A DNA stretch of 64,000 bases from RYN-124 sp033851845 (GTDB lineage: Bacteria; Actinomycetota; Actinomycetes; Mycobacteriales; SCTD01): assembly GCA_033851845.1 (NCBI GenBank), contig JAWWOH010000112.1, forward strand, positions 1-64,000, written 5' to 3'. The notes under the pieces are model-generated. The model did no database searches. It was not told the origin of the DNA and saw only the letters and a program-made list of their open reading frames with translations. Below are positions 8,920-18,561 of this stretch, one piece after another (the stretch's first letter is position 1; every line of letters starts with the position of its first letter). The position numbers and the translations under genes were made by a program.

Positions 8920-9834
8920 GTGATCACGAGCTCGCTGTCCGCCCTCTCCCGGCACGCCCTCGAGGTGGCGACGACACCCGCCCGCATTGCCCTGATCGCC
9001 GTCCTGGCGATGGTGCTTCGGCTGCTCGTGAACCGTGGGATCGGGCGGCTGGTCAAGGGTGCCGCAGAGGGCAGCGTGCCGGTCGTGCTGCGCCCGCTGC
9101 ACGACCGGACGAAGGGCCGGCTGCTCGAGGCGTCCCCGCTGTCGTCCGAACGGCGGCGGCAGCGCGCCGAGACGATCGGGTCGGTCCTGCGCAGCAGCGC
9201 GGCAATCGTGATCTTCACGGTCGCCGGCGCGATGATCCTGGCCGAGCTCGGGTTCGACCTCGCACCGGTCATCGCGTCCGCCGGCATCGTCGGAGTGGCC
9301 GTCGGGTTCGGGGCGCAGAACCTCATCAAGGACTTCCTCAACGGGATGTTCATGATCCTCGAGGACCAGTACGGTGTCGGCGACGTGATCGACGCGGGTG
9401 AGGCGACCGGCACGGTCGAGGCCGTCGGGCTGCGGACCACCCGGCTGCGTGACGTCGCCGGCACGGTGTGGCACATCCGCAACGGGGAGATCGTCCGGAT
9501 CGGCAACAAGAGCCAGGGCTGGGCGCGCGCGGTGCTCGACATCGCGGTCGCCTGGGACAGCGACCTGTCCGCTGTCCGCGATGTGCTCAGGTCGACCGCC
9601 GAGGCAATGGCGGCGGAGGACGACTGGGCCGAGAAGATCACCGAGGCGCCCGAGGTGTGGGGCGTGGAGGAGCTCGGCTCGTCCGGCGTCGTGGTCCGCC
9701 TCGCCGTGAAGACGGCCCCGCTCGAGCAGTGGAAGGTGGCCCGCGAGCTGCGCGAACGGGTCAAGGAGGCCTTCGACCGCGAGGGGATCGCCGTGGGCGT
9801 ACCCGTGGTCCGCAACGTGGCCGATCCTTCCTAG
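8920..9834 (+). CDS. Small-conductance mechanosensitive channel, MscS family
   Basis: 304 residues. Two or three transmembrane helices: about 23-38, 83-105, and the pore helix around 110-150 with the Gly/Ala-rich IASAGIVGVAVGFGAQNLIKDFLNG signature of TM3. Then comes the beta domain (EDQYGVGDVI, VEAVGLRTTRLRD, WHIRNGEIVRIGN) and the C-terminal alpha/beta domain. Opens under membrane tension to release solutes during hypo-osmotic shock. GTG start with a -10 box immediately upstream; the stop codon is embedded in the glbO -10 box. Confidence 0.92.
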   Translation: MITSSLSALSRHALEVATTPARIALIAVLAMVLRLLVNRGIGRLVKGAAEGSVPVVLRPLHDRTKGRLLEASPLSSERRRQRAETIGSVLRSSAAIVIFTVAGAMILAELGFDLAPVIASAGIVGVAVGFGAQNLIKDFLNGMFMILEDQYGVGDVIDAGEATGTVEAVGLRTTRLRDVAGTVWHIRNGEIVRIGNKSQGWARAVLDIAVAWDSDLSAVRDVLRSTAEAMAAEDDWAEKITEAPEVWGVEELGSSGVVVRLAVKTAPLEQWKVARELRERVKEAFDREGIAVGVPVVRNVADPS

Positions 9835-9837
9835 ACT
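9832..9837 (+). promoter_or_regulatory. Putative -10 box (TAGACT) of leaderless glbO
   Basis: TAGACT lies 7 nt upstream of the glbO GTG at 9845; its first three bases are also the mscS stop codon, so glbO may have its own promoter besides read-through from mscS. Confidence 0.45.
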
Positions 9838-9844
9838 GGTTCGA

Positions 9845-10240
9845 GTGACGACGCTGTACGACCAGGTCGGCGGCGAGCCGACCTTCAGGCGGCTCGTCGA
9901 CCTGTTCTACGACGAGGTCGAGACCGATCCGGTGCTGCGTCCGCTCTACCTCGACGAGGACCTCGGGGTCGGCGGAGCAGCGCGTGACCGCCTGTCGCTG
10001 TTCCTCATGCAGTACTGGGGCGGGCCGACGACCTACTCCGACAACCGGGGGCATCCGCGACTGCGGATGCGGCACGCCGCCTGGCGCATCACCTCGCGCG
10101 AGCGCGACGCCTGGCTGTCGCACATGCTGCGGGCGGTGGCGCAGCTCGACCTGCCCGACGATGCGCGCGAGCAGCTGGCCGATTACCTGCTCGGCGCGGC
10201 GCACTCACTCGTCAACGCCCCCGACGAGCCCAGCGACTGA
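9845..10240 (+). CDS. glbO: Group II truncated haemoglobin (trHbO)
   Basis: 131 residues, haem protein for oxygen/NO/peroxide chemistry. Strong resemblance to GlbO: FYDEVETDPVLRPLY, the QYWGGPTTYS segment and RGHPRLRMRHAAW with the proximal His at about residue 77, then a WLSHM helix and a C-terminal AAHSLVN. GTG start with a -10 box 7 nt upstream. The 3' end overlaps the convergent VanZ-like gene by 29 bp. Its proximity to pepN and the HNH gene mirrors Rv2470 in M. tuberculosis. Confidence 0.95.
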   Translation: MTTLYDQVGGEPTFRRLVDLFYDEVETDPVLRPLYLDEDLGVGGAARDRLSLFLMQYWGGPTTYSDNRGHPRLRMRHAAWRITSRERDAWLSHMLRAVAQLDLPDDAREQLADYLLGAAHSLVNAPDEPSD

Positions 10241-10565
10241 CGGCCAGCCAGCCGAGCAGCGCACCGGCGACATCGGCCAGCACGTCGCGGACGTCGCCGT
10301 CCCGATGTGGCAACGCGACCGACTGGATGACCTCGGACGCAGCGGCGTACAGCAGCACACCGACGAAAGCCGCCCGGTGAGCAGCGAAGCGCCACCACGT
10401 CGTGGCCGCGAGCAGGGCGAACAAGCCGGCGTGCACGAGCTTGTCGAGGTTGGGGATCGTCTGCTCGCTCGGCGTACGCGGCCAGAACAGCACGACCAGG
10501 CTGAGCAGTACGACGGCGGCGAACGCCGCGGTAGCCCGCCGATCGGCGACCGCGGGAGCAGTCAC
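10212..10565 (-). CDS. VanZ-like family membrane protein
   Basis: 117 residues with about four hydrophobic helices. The VanZ-like signature is visible as PNLDKLVHAGLFALLA followed by the SEVIQ segment and the RDGDVRDVLADVAGALLG end. VanZ-like proteins are small integral membrane proteins of unclear role; teicoplanin tolerance is known only for VanZ itself. The GTG start is one base after the ettA stop, suggesting co-expression. The 3' end is convergent with and overlaps glbO. Confidence 0.82.
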   Translation of the reverse strand: MTAPAVADRRATAAFAAVVLLSLVVLFWPRTPSEQTIPNLDKLVHAGLFALLAATTWWRFAAHRAAFVGVLLYAAASEVIQSVALPHRDGDVRDVLADVAGALLGWLAVSRWARRGR

Positions 10566-10566
10566 G

Positions 10567-12249
<1,683 letters not shown>

Positions 12250-12260
12250 GGGGACACAGG

Positions 12261-13619
12261 CTAGTCGGCAGGCTGAGACTCCGACCGGGCCTGCCCGAAG
12301 GTCATCGTGACGACGGCCCCGCCCTCGGCACGATTCGCGACCGCCAGGTCGCCGCCGTGACTGATGGCAATCGCTCTGGCGGTGCGAAGTCCCAGACCAT
12401 CCGACGTGAAGTCGTGCGACGCGCTGTCGGCGAAGCCAGGACCGCTGTCTTCGACGGAAAGCGTCAGGCTGTCGCCATTGAGCGCAGCAGTGAGGCGCAC
12501 GCCCTCCCCCGCCGATGCGTGCCGGAGGGCGTTGTCGAGCAGGTTGTCGATGGCCTGACGAGCCCGCATCGGATCGATGAGCACGGCTGCGTCGGAGGAG
12601 CACACCGACGTGATGCGGATGCCATGAGATGCGGCCCGCGCGTGATGCGCCGCCGCCGCCGTGTCGAGGAAGAGCCGGAGTTGCACGTCCTCGCGCCGGA
12701 TCGGCAGCCGGCCGTCGACCGTGCGGCCCAGCACGAGCAGGTCGTTGGCGAGCCGGACCAGGCGGTCGGCCTCCTCACGGGCACTGTCGAGGGCCAGCGA
12801 CATGGTCGCAACCGTGCGCTCGCCCGTTGCCGCCACCTCGAGCTCGGCCTTGAGCGACGTCAGCGGTGTCCGCAGCTCGTGGCTCGCTCGCTCGATGAAC
12901 TCGCGGTCGCGGCGCGCCGCGTCGTCGAGCCGGCCGAGCAGGTCGTTGAGAGTGCTCGCGAGGCGACGGATCCCGTCGCGCGGCAGGGGCAGGTCGAGTC
13001 GTCGGTCGAGGCCTGACGCCGTGATGGCCGCCGCCTGGCGGCGCATGCGCTCCACGGGGCGCAGGGCCAGGCCGGCGACGAGCCAGCCGGCGAAGGCAGC
13101 GACGACGAGGGCGATGGGCTGGGCGATCAGCAACGTGATCCGCAGGTGTCGAAGTGCATCGGAGCGGTCGGCCAGGGTGGTGCCGACGACCAGCACGTCG
13201 CCTGCCGGTGGCCCGGGCAGCGCGATCGCGAGCATGCGGGCCTGACCGACGACACCGGCCACGGGCCGCTGCAGGAACGTCGGCCCGTGCACTGCTCGCA
13301 GCTCAGTGGCCGAGAGCAGCGAGGTCGTCGGCAGCCCGGGGCTGGAACGGAGCACTCGCCCGTCCGCTGCCAGCAGCTGGTCGAAGGCCTCGCCGCGCTC
13401 CTGCAGGTCGGGGTTGACGGTCTCGACCGCAGCGCCGGGCGAGCTCGATGCCGTCGCGGCCGCGCGGAACCGCAAGCCTGAGTCGATCTCGTCGAGCAGG
13501 GCGGTGCTCATCGACGAGTAGATCGACACGCCGATCCCGGTGAGCAGCAGCGCCATCACCGCCGCAAAGGCCAGGGTGAGACGCGCCCTGAGCGATGCCC
13601 TAGCGAGCCAGGTCGTCAT
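12261..13619 (-). CDS. Two-component sensor histidine kinase
   Basis: 452 residues. TM1 (about 14-35), an extracytoplasmic sensing region (about 36-160), TM2 (about 165-190), HAMP, then the dimerisation/phospho-acceptor box ASHELRTPL and a HATPase domain with N-box NLLDNALRHA, G1 VEDSGPGF and G2 DGLGLRTARAIA. Autophosphorylates on His and passes phosphate to the adjacent OmpR-type regulator. ATG at 13619 overlaps the regulator's 3' end by 20 bp, so the pair is translationally coupled. Signal unknown. Confidence 0.92.
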   Translation of the reverse strand: MTTWLARASLRARLTLAFAAVMALLLTGIGVSIYSSMSTALLDEIDSGLRFRAAATASSSPGAAVETVNPDLQERGEAFDQLLAADGRVLRSSPGLPTTSLLSATELRAVHGPTFLQRPVAGVVGQARMLAIALPGPPAGDVLVVGTTLADRSDALRHLRITLLIAQPIALVVAAFAGWLVAGLALRPVERMRRQAAAITASGLDRRLDLPLPRDGIRRLASTLNDLLGRLDDAARRDREFIERASHELRTPLTSLKAELEVAATGERTVATMSLALDSAREEADRLVRLANDLLVLGRTVDGRLPIRREDVQLRLFLDTAAAAHHARAASHGIRITSVCSSDAAVLIDPMRARQAIDNLLDNALRHASAGEGVRLTAALNGDSLTLSVEDSGPGFADSASHDFTSDGLGLRTARAIAISHGGDLAVANRAEGGAVVTMTFGQARSESQPAD

Positions 13620-14280
13620 GGACGAGGTACCCCGATCCCCGCACGGTGCGAACGGACCGACGCCCGAACGGACGGTCGATCTTGTCGCGTAGGTAGGAGA
13701 CATACACGTTGACCACATGCAGGTCGCCGTCGTACGCCGCATCCCATACGTGCTGTACGAGCTCAGTTCGGGTCAGCGCCTGATCAGGGTGTCGCATCAA
13801 GTACTCCAACAGTGAGAACTCGCGCGCGGTCAGCCGGATCGGCGTCTCACCCCGTCGTACGTCGCGACTCGCGGGGTCGAGCAGGAGGTCCCCGACCGTG
13901 AGCGCGGTGGGCCGTGGCGACGCACCACGTCTGAGCAACGCGCGTAGTCGGGCGCCGAGCTCGGTGAACTCGAACGGCTTCGCGAGGTAGTCGTCGGCAC
14001 CGACGTCGAGCCCGCGCACACGGTCCGACACGTCGTCGAGCGCCGTCAGCATGAGCACCGGCACCCAGTTGTCGCCGCGCCGCAGCTCACGGCAGAGCGA
14101 GAAGCCGTCGGTGTCCGGCAGCATGACGTCGAGCACCATGGCGTCGTAGGCGAACTCCCGCGCCCGCCAAAGGCCGTCGGTGCCATCAGCGGCCGCGTCG
14201 ACGGAGAAGCCCTGCTGCTCCAGGCCGCGCTGGAGCAGCATCCGCAGCTTCGCGTCGTCCTCGACCACCAGTACGCGCAC
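13600..14280 (-). CDS. OmpR-family response regulator
   Basis: 226 residues. Receiver domain with VLVVEDD acidic pocket, phospho-acceptor Asp51 in VLDVMLPD, Thr in LMLTA and Lys in YLAKPF. Winged-helix DNA-binding domain (about 125-226) with LTAREFSLLEYLMRHPDQALTR and the C-terminal hairpin RTVRGSGYLV. GTG start at 14280. It lies between an exported-protein gene (26 bp upstream) and its kinase; the direct repeat at 15111-15126 upstream of the exported-protein gene is a candidate binding site, suggesting autoregulation. Confidence 0.93.
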   Translation of the reverse strand: MRVLVVEDDAKLRMLLQRGLEQQGFSVDAAADGTDGLWRAREFAYDAMVLDVMLPDTDGFSLCRELRRGDNWVPVLMLTALDDVSDRVRGLDVGADDYLAKPFEFTELGARLRALLRRGASPRPTALTVGDLLLDPASRDVRRGETPIRLTAREFSLLEYLMRHPDQALTRTELVQHVWDAAYDGDLHVVNVYVSYLRDKIDRPFGRRSVRTVRGSGYLVHDDLAR

Positions 14281-14306
14281 GGTCTGACCCTCCCAGGACC
14301 CGGCGC

Positions 14307-15059
14307 TCAGCGCAGCACGTCGACCAGGGTGAGCTTCTCGGTCGGGCCTTTGACGGCCACCTCCTCGACCTCGCCGACGCCACTCACGTAGTACTTGTTG
14401 TCCAGCACGTCGGGCTCGAGGGCTGTGCTCTCCTCGGTGCGCAGCGCGTTGGTGTAGTGGCCGTGGGTAACGTTGACCGACGCGTTCTGCTGAACGGCGC
14501 GGTAGGTGTCCTCGGCCTGGCCGGGCGACCACTCCTGCCGGAAGCGGCGGCCCAGCTGCGGATTGGACTGCATGAAGACGCCTGGCTGTGCACCGTGGAC
14601 CCCGGCGTGGAACGAGCCCGAGCGGTCGGTGACGCGACCGTTGCGGTCCAGTGTCTCGGTGTCCTCCCCGAAGTACCAGACGTTGCCGCAGCGGTCCTGC
14701 GCGTAGTAGTCGGTCGTCTGCTCCTCGAGGACGCCGTCGAGGAACAGCCGGTCGAGCACGACGCGCGTCGTCACCCCGTCAATCTTGGCGGTGGCCCGCG
14801 ACGCGTGGTAGGTGTCGAGCGCACGCTTGCCGTCCTTGGTCCCGGTGTAGAGGAAGGTCGTGCCCGGACGCAACGGGAACCACGGGTTGGTCACCGCCGA
14901 CGTGAAGTCAGCCGGGTTGATGGCCGGGTGGTACGAGCTTCCGGGCCCGTAGGTGGGCAGGGGGCACGACGGTGCGCCCGACGCCACCGAGGCGAGCGGA
15001 ACCGACAGGCTGAGGGCGGCGCACGCCGCGACGGCAGCTGTCCCTGTGACGAGTTTCAT
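14307..15059 (-). CDS. Exported protein of unknown function upstream of two-component system
   Basis: 250 residues with a signal peptide (MKLV, then a hydrophobic core, cleavage near VASGAPS). The mature part begins with NPADFTSAVTNPWFPLRPGTTFLY, followed by a beta-rich region with DYYAQDRCGNVWYFGED and a C-terminal KYYVSGVGEVEEVAV segment. I recognise this as a recurring actinobacterial secreted type but know no function. It is the first gene of the operon exported protein - response regulator - kinase, so it could be the regulated output or a ligand-binding partner of the kinase. Confidence 0.7.
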   Translation of the reverse strand: MKLVTGTAAVAACAALSLSVPLASVASGAPSCPLPTYGPGSSYHPAINPADFTSAVTNPWFPLRPGTTFLYTGTKDGKRALDTYHASRATAKIDGVTTRVVLDRLFLDGVLEEQTTDYYAQDRCGNVWYFGEDTETLDRNGRVTDRSGSFHAGVHGAQPGVFMQSNPQLGRRFRQEWSPGQAEDTYRAVQQNASVNVTHGHYTNALRTEESTALEPDVLDNKYYVSGVGEVEEVAVKGPTEKLTLVDVLR

Positions 15060-15110
15060 GGCTTCTCCCGATGTTCGAGTTGAGGTACGGGCGAAGCTAC
15101 GGAGCCGAAG

Positions 15111-15126
15111 GTCAGAGAACTGTCAG
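15111..15126 (-). promoter_or_regulatory. Direct repeat resembling an OmpR-type operator
   Basis: On the minus strand CTGAC-N6-CTGAC: two identical pentamers whose starts are 11 bp apart, one helical turn, as OmpR-family regulators bind. It lies 52-67 bp upstream of the exported-protein start, the first gene of the operon that carries such a regulator. A third copy of the pentamer lies about 20 bp further upstream (near 15145). Confidence 0.45.
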
Positions 15127-15146
15127 TGCCGACGGACGCCCGGCTG

Positions 15147-15641
15147 TCAGGCGGCGACCTCATCCGGCGCCGCATGGTCGGGCAGGGACTGCTCCGGGAT
15201 GACCTCGCCGGTCAATCGGTCCGCGGCGACGTCGTTCGAGTCGTCCGTGCGCTTGTCGCCGACGTCGGTGGTCGTGCTGCGCTCGAACCTCTTCTGCACG
15301 ACCGGCCCGCGGGTGAGGTCCATGCCGACGGACGAGGCGTCGATTTCGTTGCTGACCCGCTCCACGCCGTCCTTGTCGGTCCAGGTGCGCGTCGAGAACG
15401 TGCCGGTGACGATGACCTTGTGACCCTTGTGGAGCGACATGGCGGCGTGATCCGCGAGCGCCCGCCAGCACGTCACGCTGAACCACTCCGTCGGCTGGTC
15501 GACCCAGCTCTCCGTTGCCTTGTCGAACCGGCGGGGGGTCATCGCCACCCGGAAGTCCGTGACCGGTGTCCCGTCAGCCAGGGAGCGCTGCCGGGGGCTC
15601 CCTCCGACGTGCCCGATGACGGTGATCTGCGGTCCGTTCAC
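15147..15641 (-). CDS. Single-stranded DNA-binding protein paralogue (OB fold)
   Basis: 164 residues. N-terminal OB fold: ITVIGHVGGSPRQR, FRVAMTPRRFDK, WFSVTCWRALADHAAMSLHKG, VIVTGTF, then EIDASSVGMDLTRG. The C-terminus ends in an alanine-rich stretch and lacks the canonical acidic DDDIPF-like tip that recruits partner proteins, so it is probably a secondary SSB rather than the replicative one. An SSB-like gene also follows ettA in M. tuberculosis (Rv2478c). GTG start at 15641; in-frame codons further upstream are antisense to the beta-helix gene. Confidence 0.88.
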   Translation of the reverse strand: MNGPQITVIGHVGGSPRQRSLADGTPVTDFRVAMTPRRFDKATESWVDQPTEWFSVTCWRALADHAAMSLHKGHKVIVTGTFSTRTWTDKDGVERVSNEIDASSVGMDLTRGPVVQKRFERSTTTDVGDKRTDDSNDVAADRLTGEVIPEQSLPDHAAPDEVAA

Positions 15642-15809
15642 GCTGTCCTCCGCTGCTCCGGCTGGGGCCCTTGCCCCGGCGTACCGAACACGATCGGTGC
15701 CGCGGCCGGGGCACAGCGGCCTCCGGTCGAAGTCTGTGGATGAGGCGAAAGGGCTGTGTACGACGGCCCGTGCGCTTGACTGAGCCACCACCCGACTAAG
15801 GGAGCTGTC

Positions 15810-17552
15810 ATGCGTGCTCGCCCTCTCGCCGCCGTCGGCGTCCTGGCACTTGTCGCCGCCACTGCCACGGCGCTTCCCGCGGCGGGGGCGCAGGCCGGGC
15901 CGGCCGTGTTGCGCGTCGGCAGCTGGCACGGCGTGCGGGGCACCTTCACCAGCGTTCAGCAAGCGGTGCTCAAGGCACACGCCGGCGACTGGGTGCTCGT
16001 CGGGCCTGGTGACTACAAGGAGAACGGCTACAAGGGCGCGTCCGAACCGGCCGGTGTCCTCATCACGACACCCGGCCTGCACCTGCGCGGCATGCAGCGC
16101 AACCAGGTGATCGTCGACGGCACCCGGCCCGGGTCGAAGGCCTGTTCCGCAGCCAAGGCGGACCAGGTCAACACGGTGCATGGGCGCGACGGGATCATCG
16201 ACTTCAAAGTCGACAAGGTCTCCATCGAGAACCTCACGGTCTGCAACTACCTGACTGGCACGTCGGGCGGCGAGGGCAACGAGATCTGGTTCAACGGCGG
16301 CGACGGCAGCGGCAAGATCGGCATGGGTCCGTTCTCGGGCGACTACCTCACCGCGACGTCGACGTACTCCAACGGTGTGCAGAACCCGCGCGGCGAGTAC
16401 GGCATCTTCACCAGCAACTCACGCGGTCCGGGCCGGATCGACCACAGCTTCGCGTCCAACATGGGCGACTCCGCGTATTACATCGGTGCCTGCCCCGACT
16501 GCCACCAGGTCCTCGTGCATGCCCACGGCGTCGACAGCGCGCTCGGCTACTCCGGCACGAACTCCGGCGGCCACCTGATCATCGAGGACTCGGAGTTCGA
16601 CCACAACAAGACCGGGGCCACCACCAACTCGCAGAACAACGACGATGCGCCGAGCCCGCAGAACGGCGCCTGCCCCGGCACCGAGAAGGGGCCGCTCGGC
16701 ATCGGCATCTGCAACGTCTGGACGCGCAACTCCTTCCACGACAACAACAACCCCAACGTTCCGGGTGCAGGTGCGGGCGGCCTCGCCGGGGGCGCCCCGG
16801 TGGGAACCGGCCTGGTCTTCGCGGGCACGCTGAACGTCGCGTCGTACAAGAACTCGTTCGTCAACAACGGGTCGTGGGGCATCGTCGTCACCGACCTTCC
16901 CGACGCCGAGAGCCCGCCGACGGACATCGGGCAGAACTGCCAGGGCGGCACCTACGTCGTGCCGCCAGGCGTTCCGGGCCAGGACCCGGTCTGCTACTTC
17001 CCGGCCGACGGCAACGCCGTGATGAACAACACCTTCAGCGGTAACGGCGGAAACGGCAACGTCGGCAACGCGGACATCGCGCTGTTCCACGCGGTCACGT
17101 TCGACGCGGTGGGTGCGCCCGGCAACTGCTTCAGCGGCAACACCGACAGCGCCGGACTGACCTCGGATCCGCAGCAGATCCAGTCACTGCCGAACTACTC
17201 CGACTGCAGTGCGCGTCCGATCAACGCGGGGAACCCCAACCCGGCGCTTGCCGCGCAGCTCAACTGCGCCGGCGGGGTGCTCGCGGAGTGCCCGAACACG
17301 CCGGTGGACGACTACCCACGTACGACGGTGGTCTCGATCCGGATGGCCCCCGCGCAGATCTCGATGCCGAACCCGTGTGCCGGCGTGCCGGTCAACCCTT
17401 GGTGCCCGGCCGCGGCCGGTGCCGGCGCCGCTGCGCCGGCCTCCCAGTTGCCCCGTACCGGCCTCAGTCGTACGACGGCGTCGCTAGGCGTGCTGCTGTT
17501 CGCGGTCGGCGTGCTGGCCTGGCGCCGCGTTCAACGGCGCCGCGCGACGTAG
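15810..17552 (+). CDS. Secreted right-handed parallel beta-helix protein with LPRTG anchor
   Basis: 580 residues. Signal peptide (cleavage near AQAGP), then a parallel beta-helix recognisable from repeated short strands and Asn ladders, e.g. FTSVQQAVLKAHAGDWVLV, GLHLRGMQRNQVIVDGT, HLIIEDSEFDHNKTG and NTFSGNGGNGN. Such folds occur in pectate lyases and surface carbohydrate-binding proteins; no lyase catalytic set can be assigned. The C-terminus has LPRTG, a transmembrane helix and a basic tail (RRVQRRR), a sortase-type anchor. Ribosome-binding site GGGAGC before the ATG. No sortase gene is in the window. Confidence 0.85.
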   Translation: MRARPLAAVGVLALVAATATALPAAGAQAGPAVLRVGSWHGVRGTFTSVQQAVLKAHAGDWVLVGPGDYKENGYKGASEPAGVLITTPGLHLRGMQRNQVIVDGTRPGSKACSAAKADQVNTVHGRDGIIDFKVDKVSIENLTVCNYLTGTSGGEGNEIWFNGGDGSGKIGMGPFSGDYLTATSTYSNGVQNPRGEYGIFTSNSRGPGRIDHSFASNMGDSAYYIGACPDCHQVLVHAHGVDSALGYSGTNSGGHLIIEDSEFDHNKTGATTNSQNNDDAPSPQNGACPGTEKGPLGIGICNVWTRNSFHDNNNPNVPGAGAGGLAGGAPVGTGLVFAGTLNVASYKNSFVNNGSWGIVVTDLPDAESPPTDIGQNCQGGTYVVPPGVPGQDPVCYFPADGNAVMNNTFSGNGGNGNVGNADIALFHAVTFDAVGAPGNCFSGNTDSAGLTSDPQQIQSLPNYSDCSARPINAGNPNPALAAQLNCAGGVLAECPNTPVDDYPRTTVVSIRMAPAQISMPNPCAGVPVNPWCPAAAGAGAAAPASQLPRTGLSRTTASLGVLLFAVGVLAWRRVQRRRAT

Positions 17553-17592
17553 GCCAGGCGCTGGGCTGGCGGGTCGGAGGCCGTTTCCCCGG

Positions 17593-17598
17593 TACCGT
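17593..17598 (+). promoter_or_regulatory. Putative -10 box (TACCGT) of tRNA-Arg
   Basis: TACCGT ends 11 nt upstream of the mature tRNA 5' end, appropriate for transcription with a very short leader. Confidence 0.4.
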
Positions 17599-17609
17599 TT
17601 GCCTGCCCT

Positions 17610-17682
17610 GCGCCCGTAGCTCAGGGGATAGAGCAGGTGCCTTCTAAGCACTTGGTCGCAGGTTCGAATCCTGCCGGGCGCG
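17610..17682 (+). tRNA. tRNA-Arg (anticodon TCT)
   Basis: Cloverleaf read by eye: acceptor GCGCCCG/CGGGCGC (7 bp), D-arm GCTC/GAGC, anticodon stem GGTGC/GCACT with anticodon TCT at 17643-17645, T-arm GCAGG/CCTGC with loop TTCGAAT, discriminator G. CCA is not encoded. It decodes AGA (and AGG by wobble), rare codons in this GC-rich DNA. Confidence 0.95.
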
Positions 17683-17690
17683 CGCTGTGA

Positions 17691-18437
17691 TCAGAGCGCG
17701 GTGCTCGGCGCGTACGTGGCCGAGCCCGAATACCTAGCAGCGCTGCTTGGCGCGAGATACAGGCCGTTGTGGCTGCAGGCCGCGACGCCGTTGACGACGG
17801 GGGCGCTGCACGCGGCGAACTGCACATAGCCCTCGCTGACCAGCGATCCGTCCAACGCGAGGACCTCAGTCCGGAAGCTCACGGTCTGCACTCCTCCGAT
17901 CAGCCCGCCGGCGCAGCCCATGCACGGTGTGGTCCAGGAGGCCGCGGGCGCAGTCTGCGTCGCCACGCGGGGCACATCGGTGACGGTCGTGGTCGTCGTT
18001 GCGGTGTTGTTCGACGTGGCATCGTCGGGAGTGTCGGAGTTGGCCGTGGCGGTGGCCGTGAACGTGCCCGCGTCGTACGGCTGGAAGTGCACCGTTACGG
18101 TGGTCGCGCCGCCCCGGGCCAGCGGGCCGAGCTGGCAGAGCGCATCACCGTAACTGTCCTCGCAGTAGCCCCATTGCGAGTCGGCACCGGCAGAGACGAG
18201 CTTCGCCGAGCCGCCGAAGGCGAGGGTGAAGTGCACGTTCGACGCGTCGGAGCTGCCGGCGTTCGTGACGACTGCGGTGTAGGCGATGTCCGTGCCTACG
18301 GCTACCGGGTCGGCCTGGTCCTGCAGCGTCACGGCGACGTCCGCTGTCGACTTGCGCGGCGCCGCTTGCGCCGCTGTAGGCACCAGCACCGCGAGCGCTG
18401 TCAGCGAGGCCACAGCCACTATCCGTCGTACCAGCAT
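17691..18437 (-). CDS. Secreted DUF11-type (Ig-like repeat) protein
   Basis: 248 residues. Signal peptide (LVRRIVAVASLTALAVL, cleavage at AQAAP). One DUF11/CARDB-like domain: ADVAVTLQDQADPVAVGTDI, YTAVVTNAGSSDASNV, VTVHFQPYDAGTFTATATAN, NNTATTTTTV. The Cys-rich C-terminal part (CMGCAGG, AACSAP, AACSHNG) probably forms disulphides. No anchor seen. ATG at 18437 chosen because GGGGGGA precedes it at normal spacing. It lies just downstream of tRNA-Arg and is convergent with it. Confidence 0.78.
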   Translation of the reverse strand: MLVRRIVAVASLTALAVLVPTAAQAAPRKSTADVAVTLQDQADPVAVGTDIAYTAVVTNAGSSDASNVHFTLAFGGSAKLVSAGADSQWGYCEDSYGDALCQLGPLARGGATTVTVHFQPYDAGTFTATATANSDTPDDATSNNTATTTTTVTDVPRVATQTAPAASWTTPCMGCAGGLIGGVQTVSFRTEVLALDGSLVSEGYVQFAACSAPVVNGVAACSHNGLYLAPSSAARYSGSATYAPSTAL

Positions 18438-18561
18438 CGGTGTCCCCCCGAACTTCGGCGGATCACGGCGATCCACCCCCGCCGAGGACAGTAGGAAGGG
18501 ACAAGTCCGGACACATCAGGGCAGACACTGAGACGCGGCGAACGAGGTGCGCTGGGGCCGA

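Noticed and set aside
12250..12603. Upstream extension of ettA
   Set aside because: Overlaps the kinase gene in another frame; the canonical EttA N-terminus begins at 12249.
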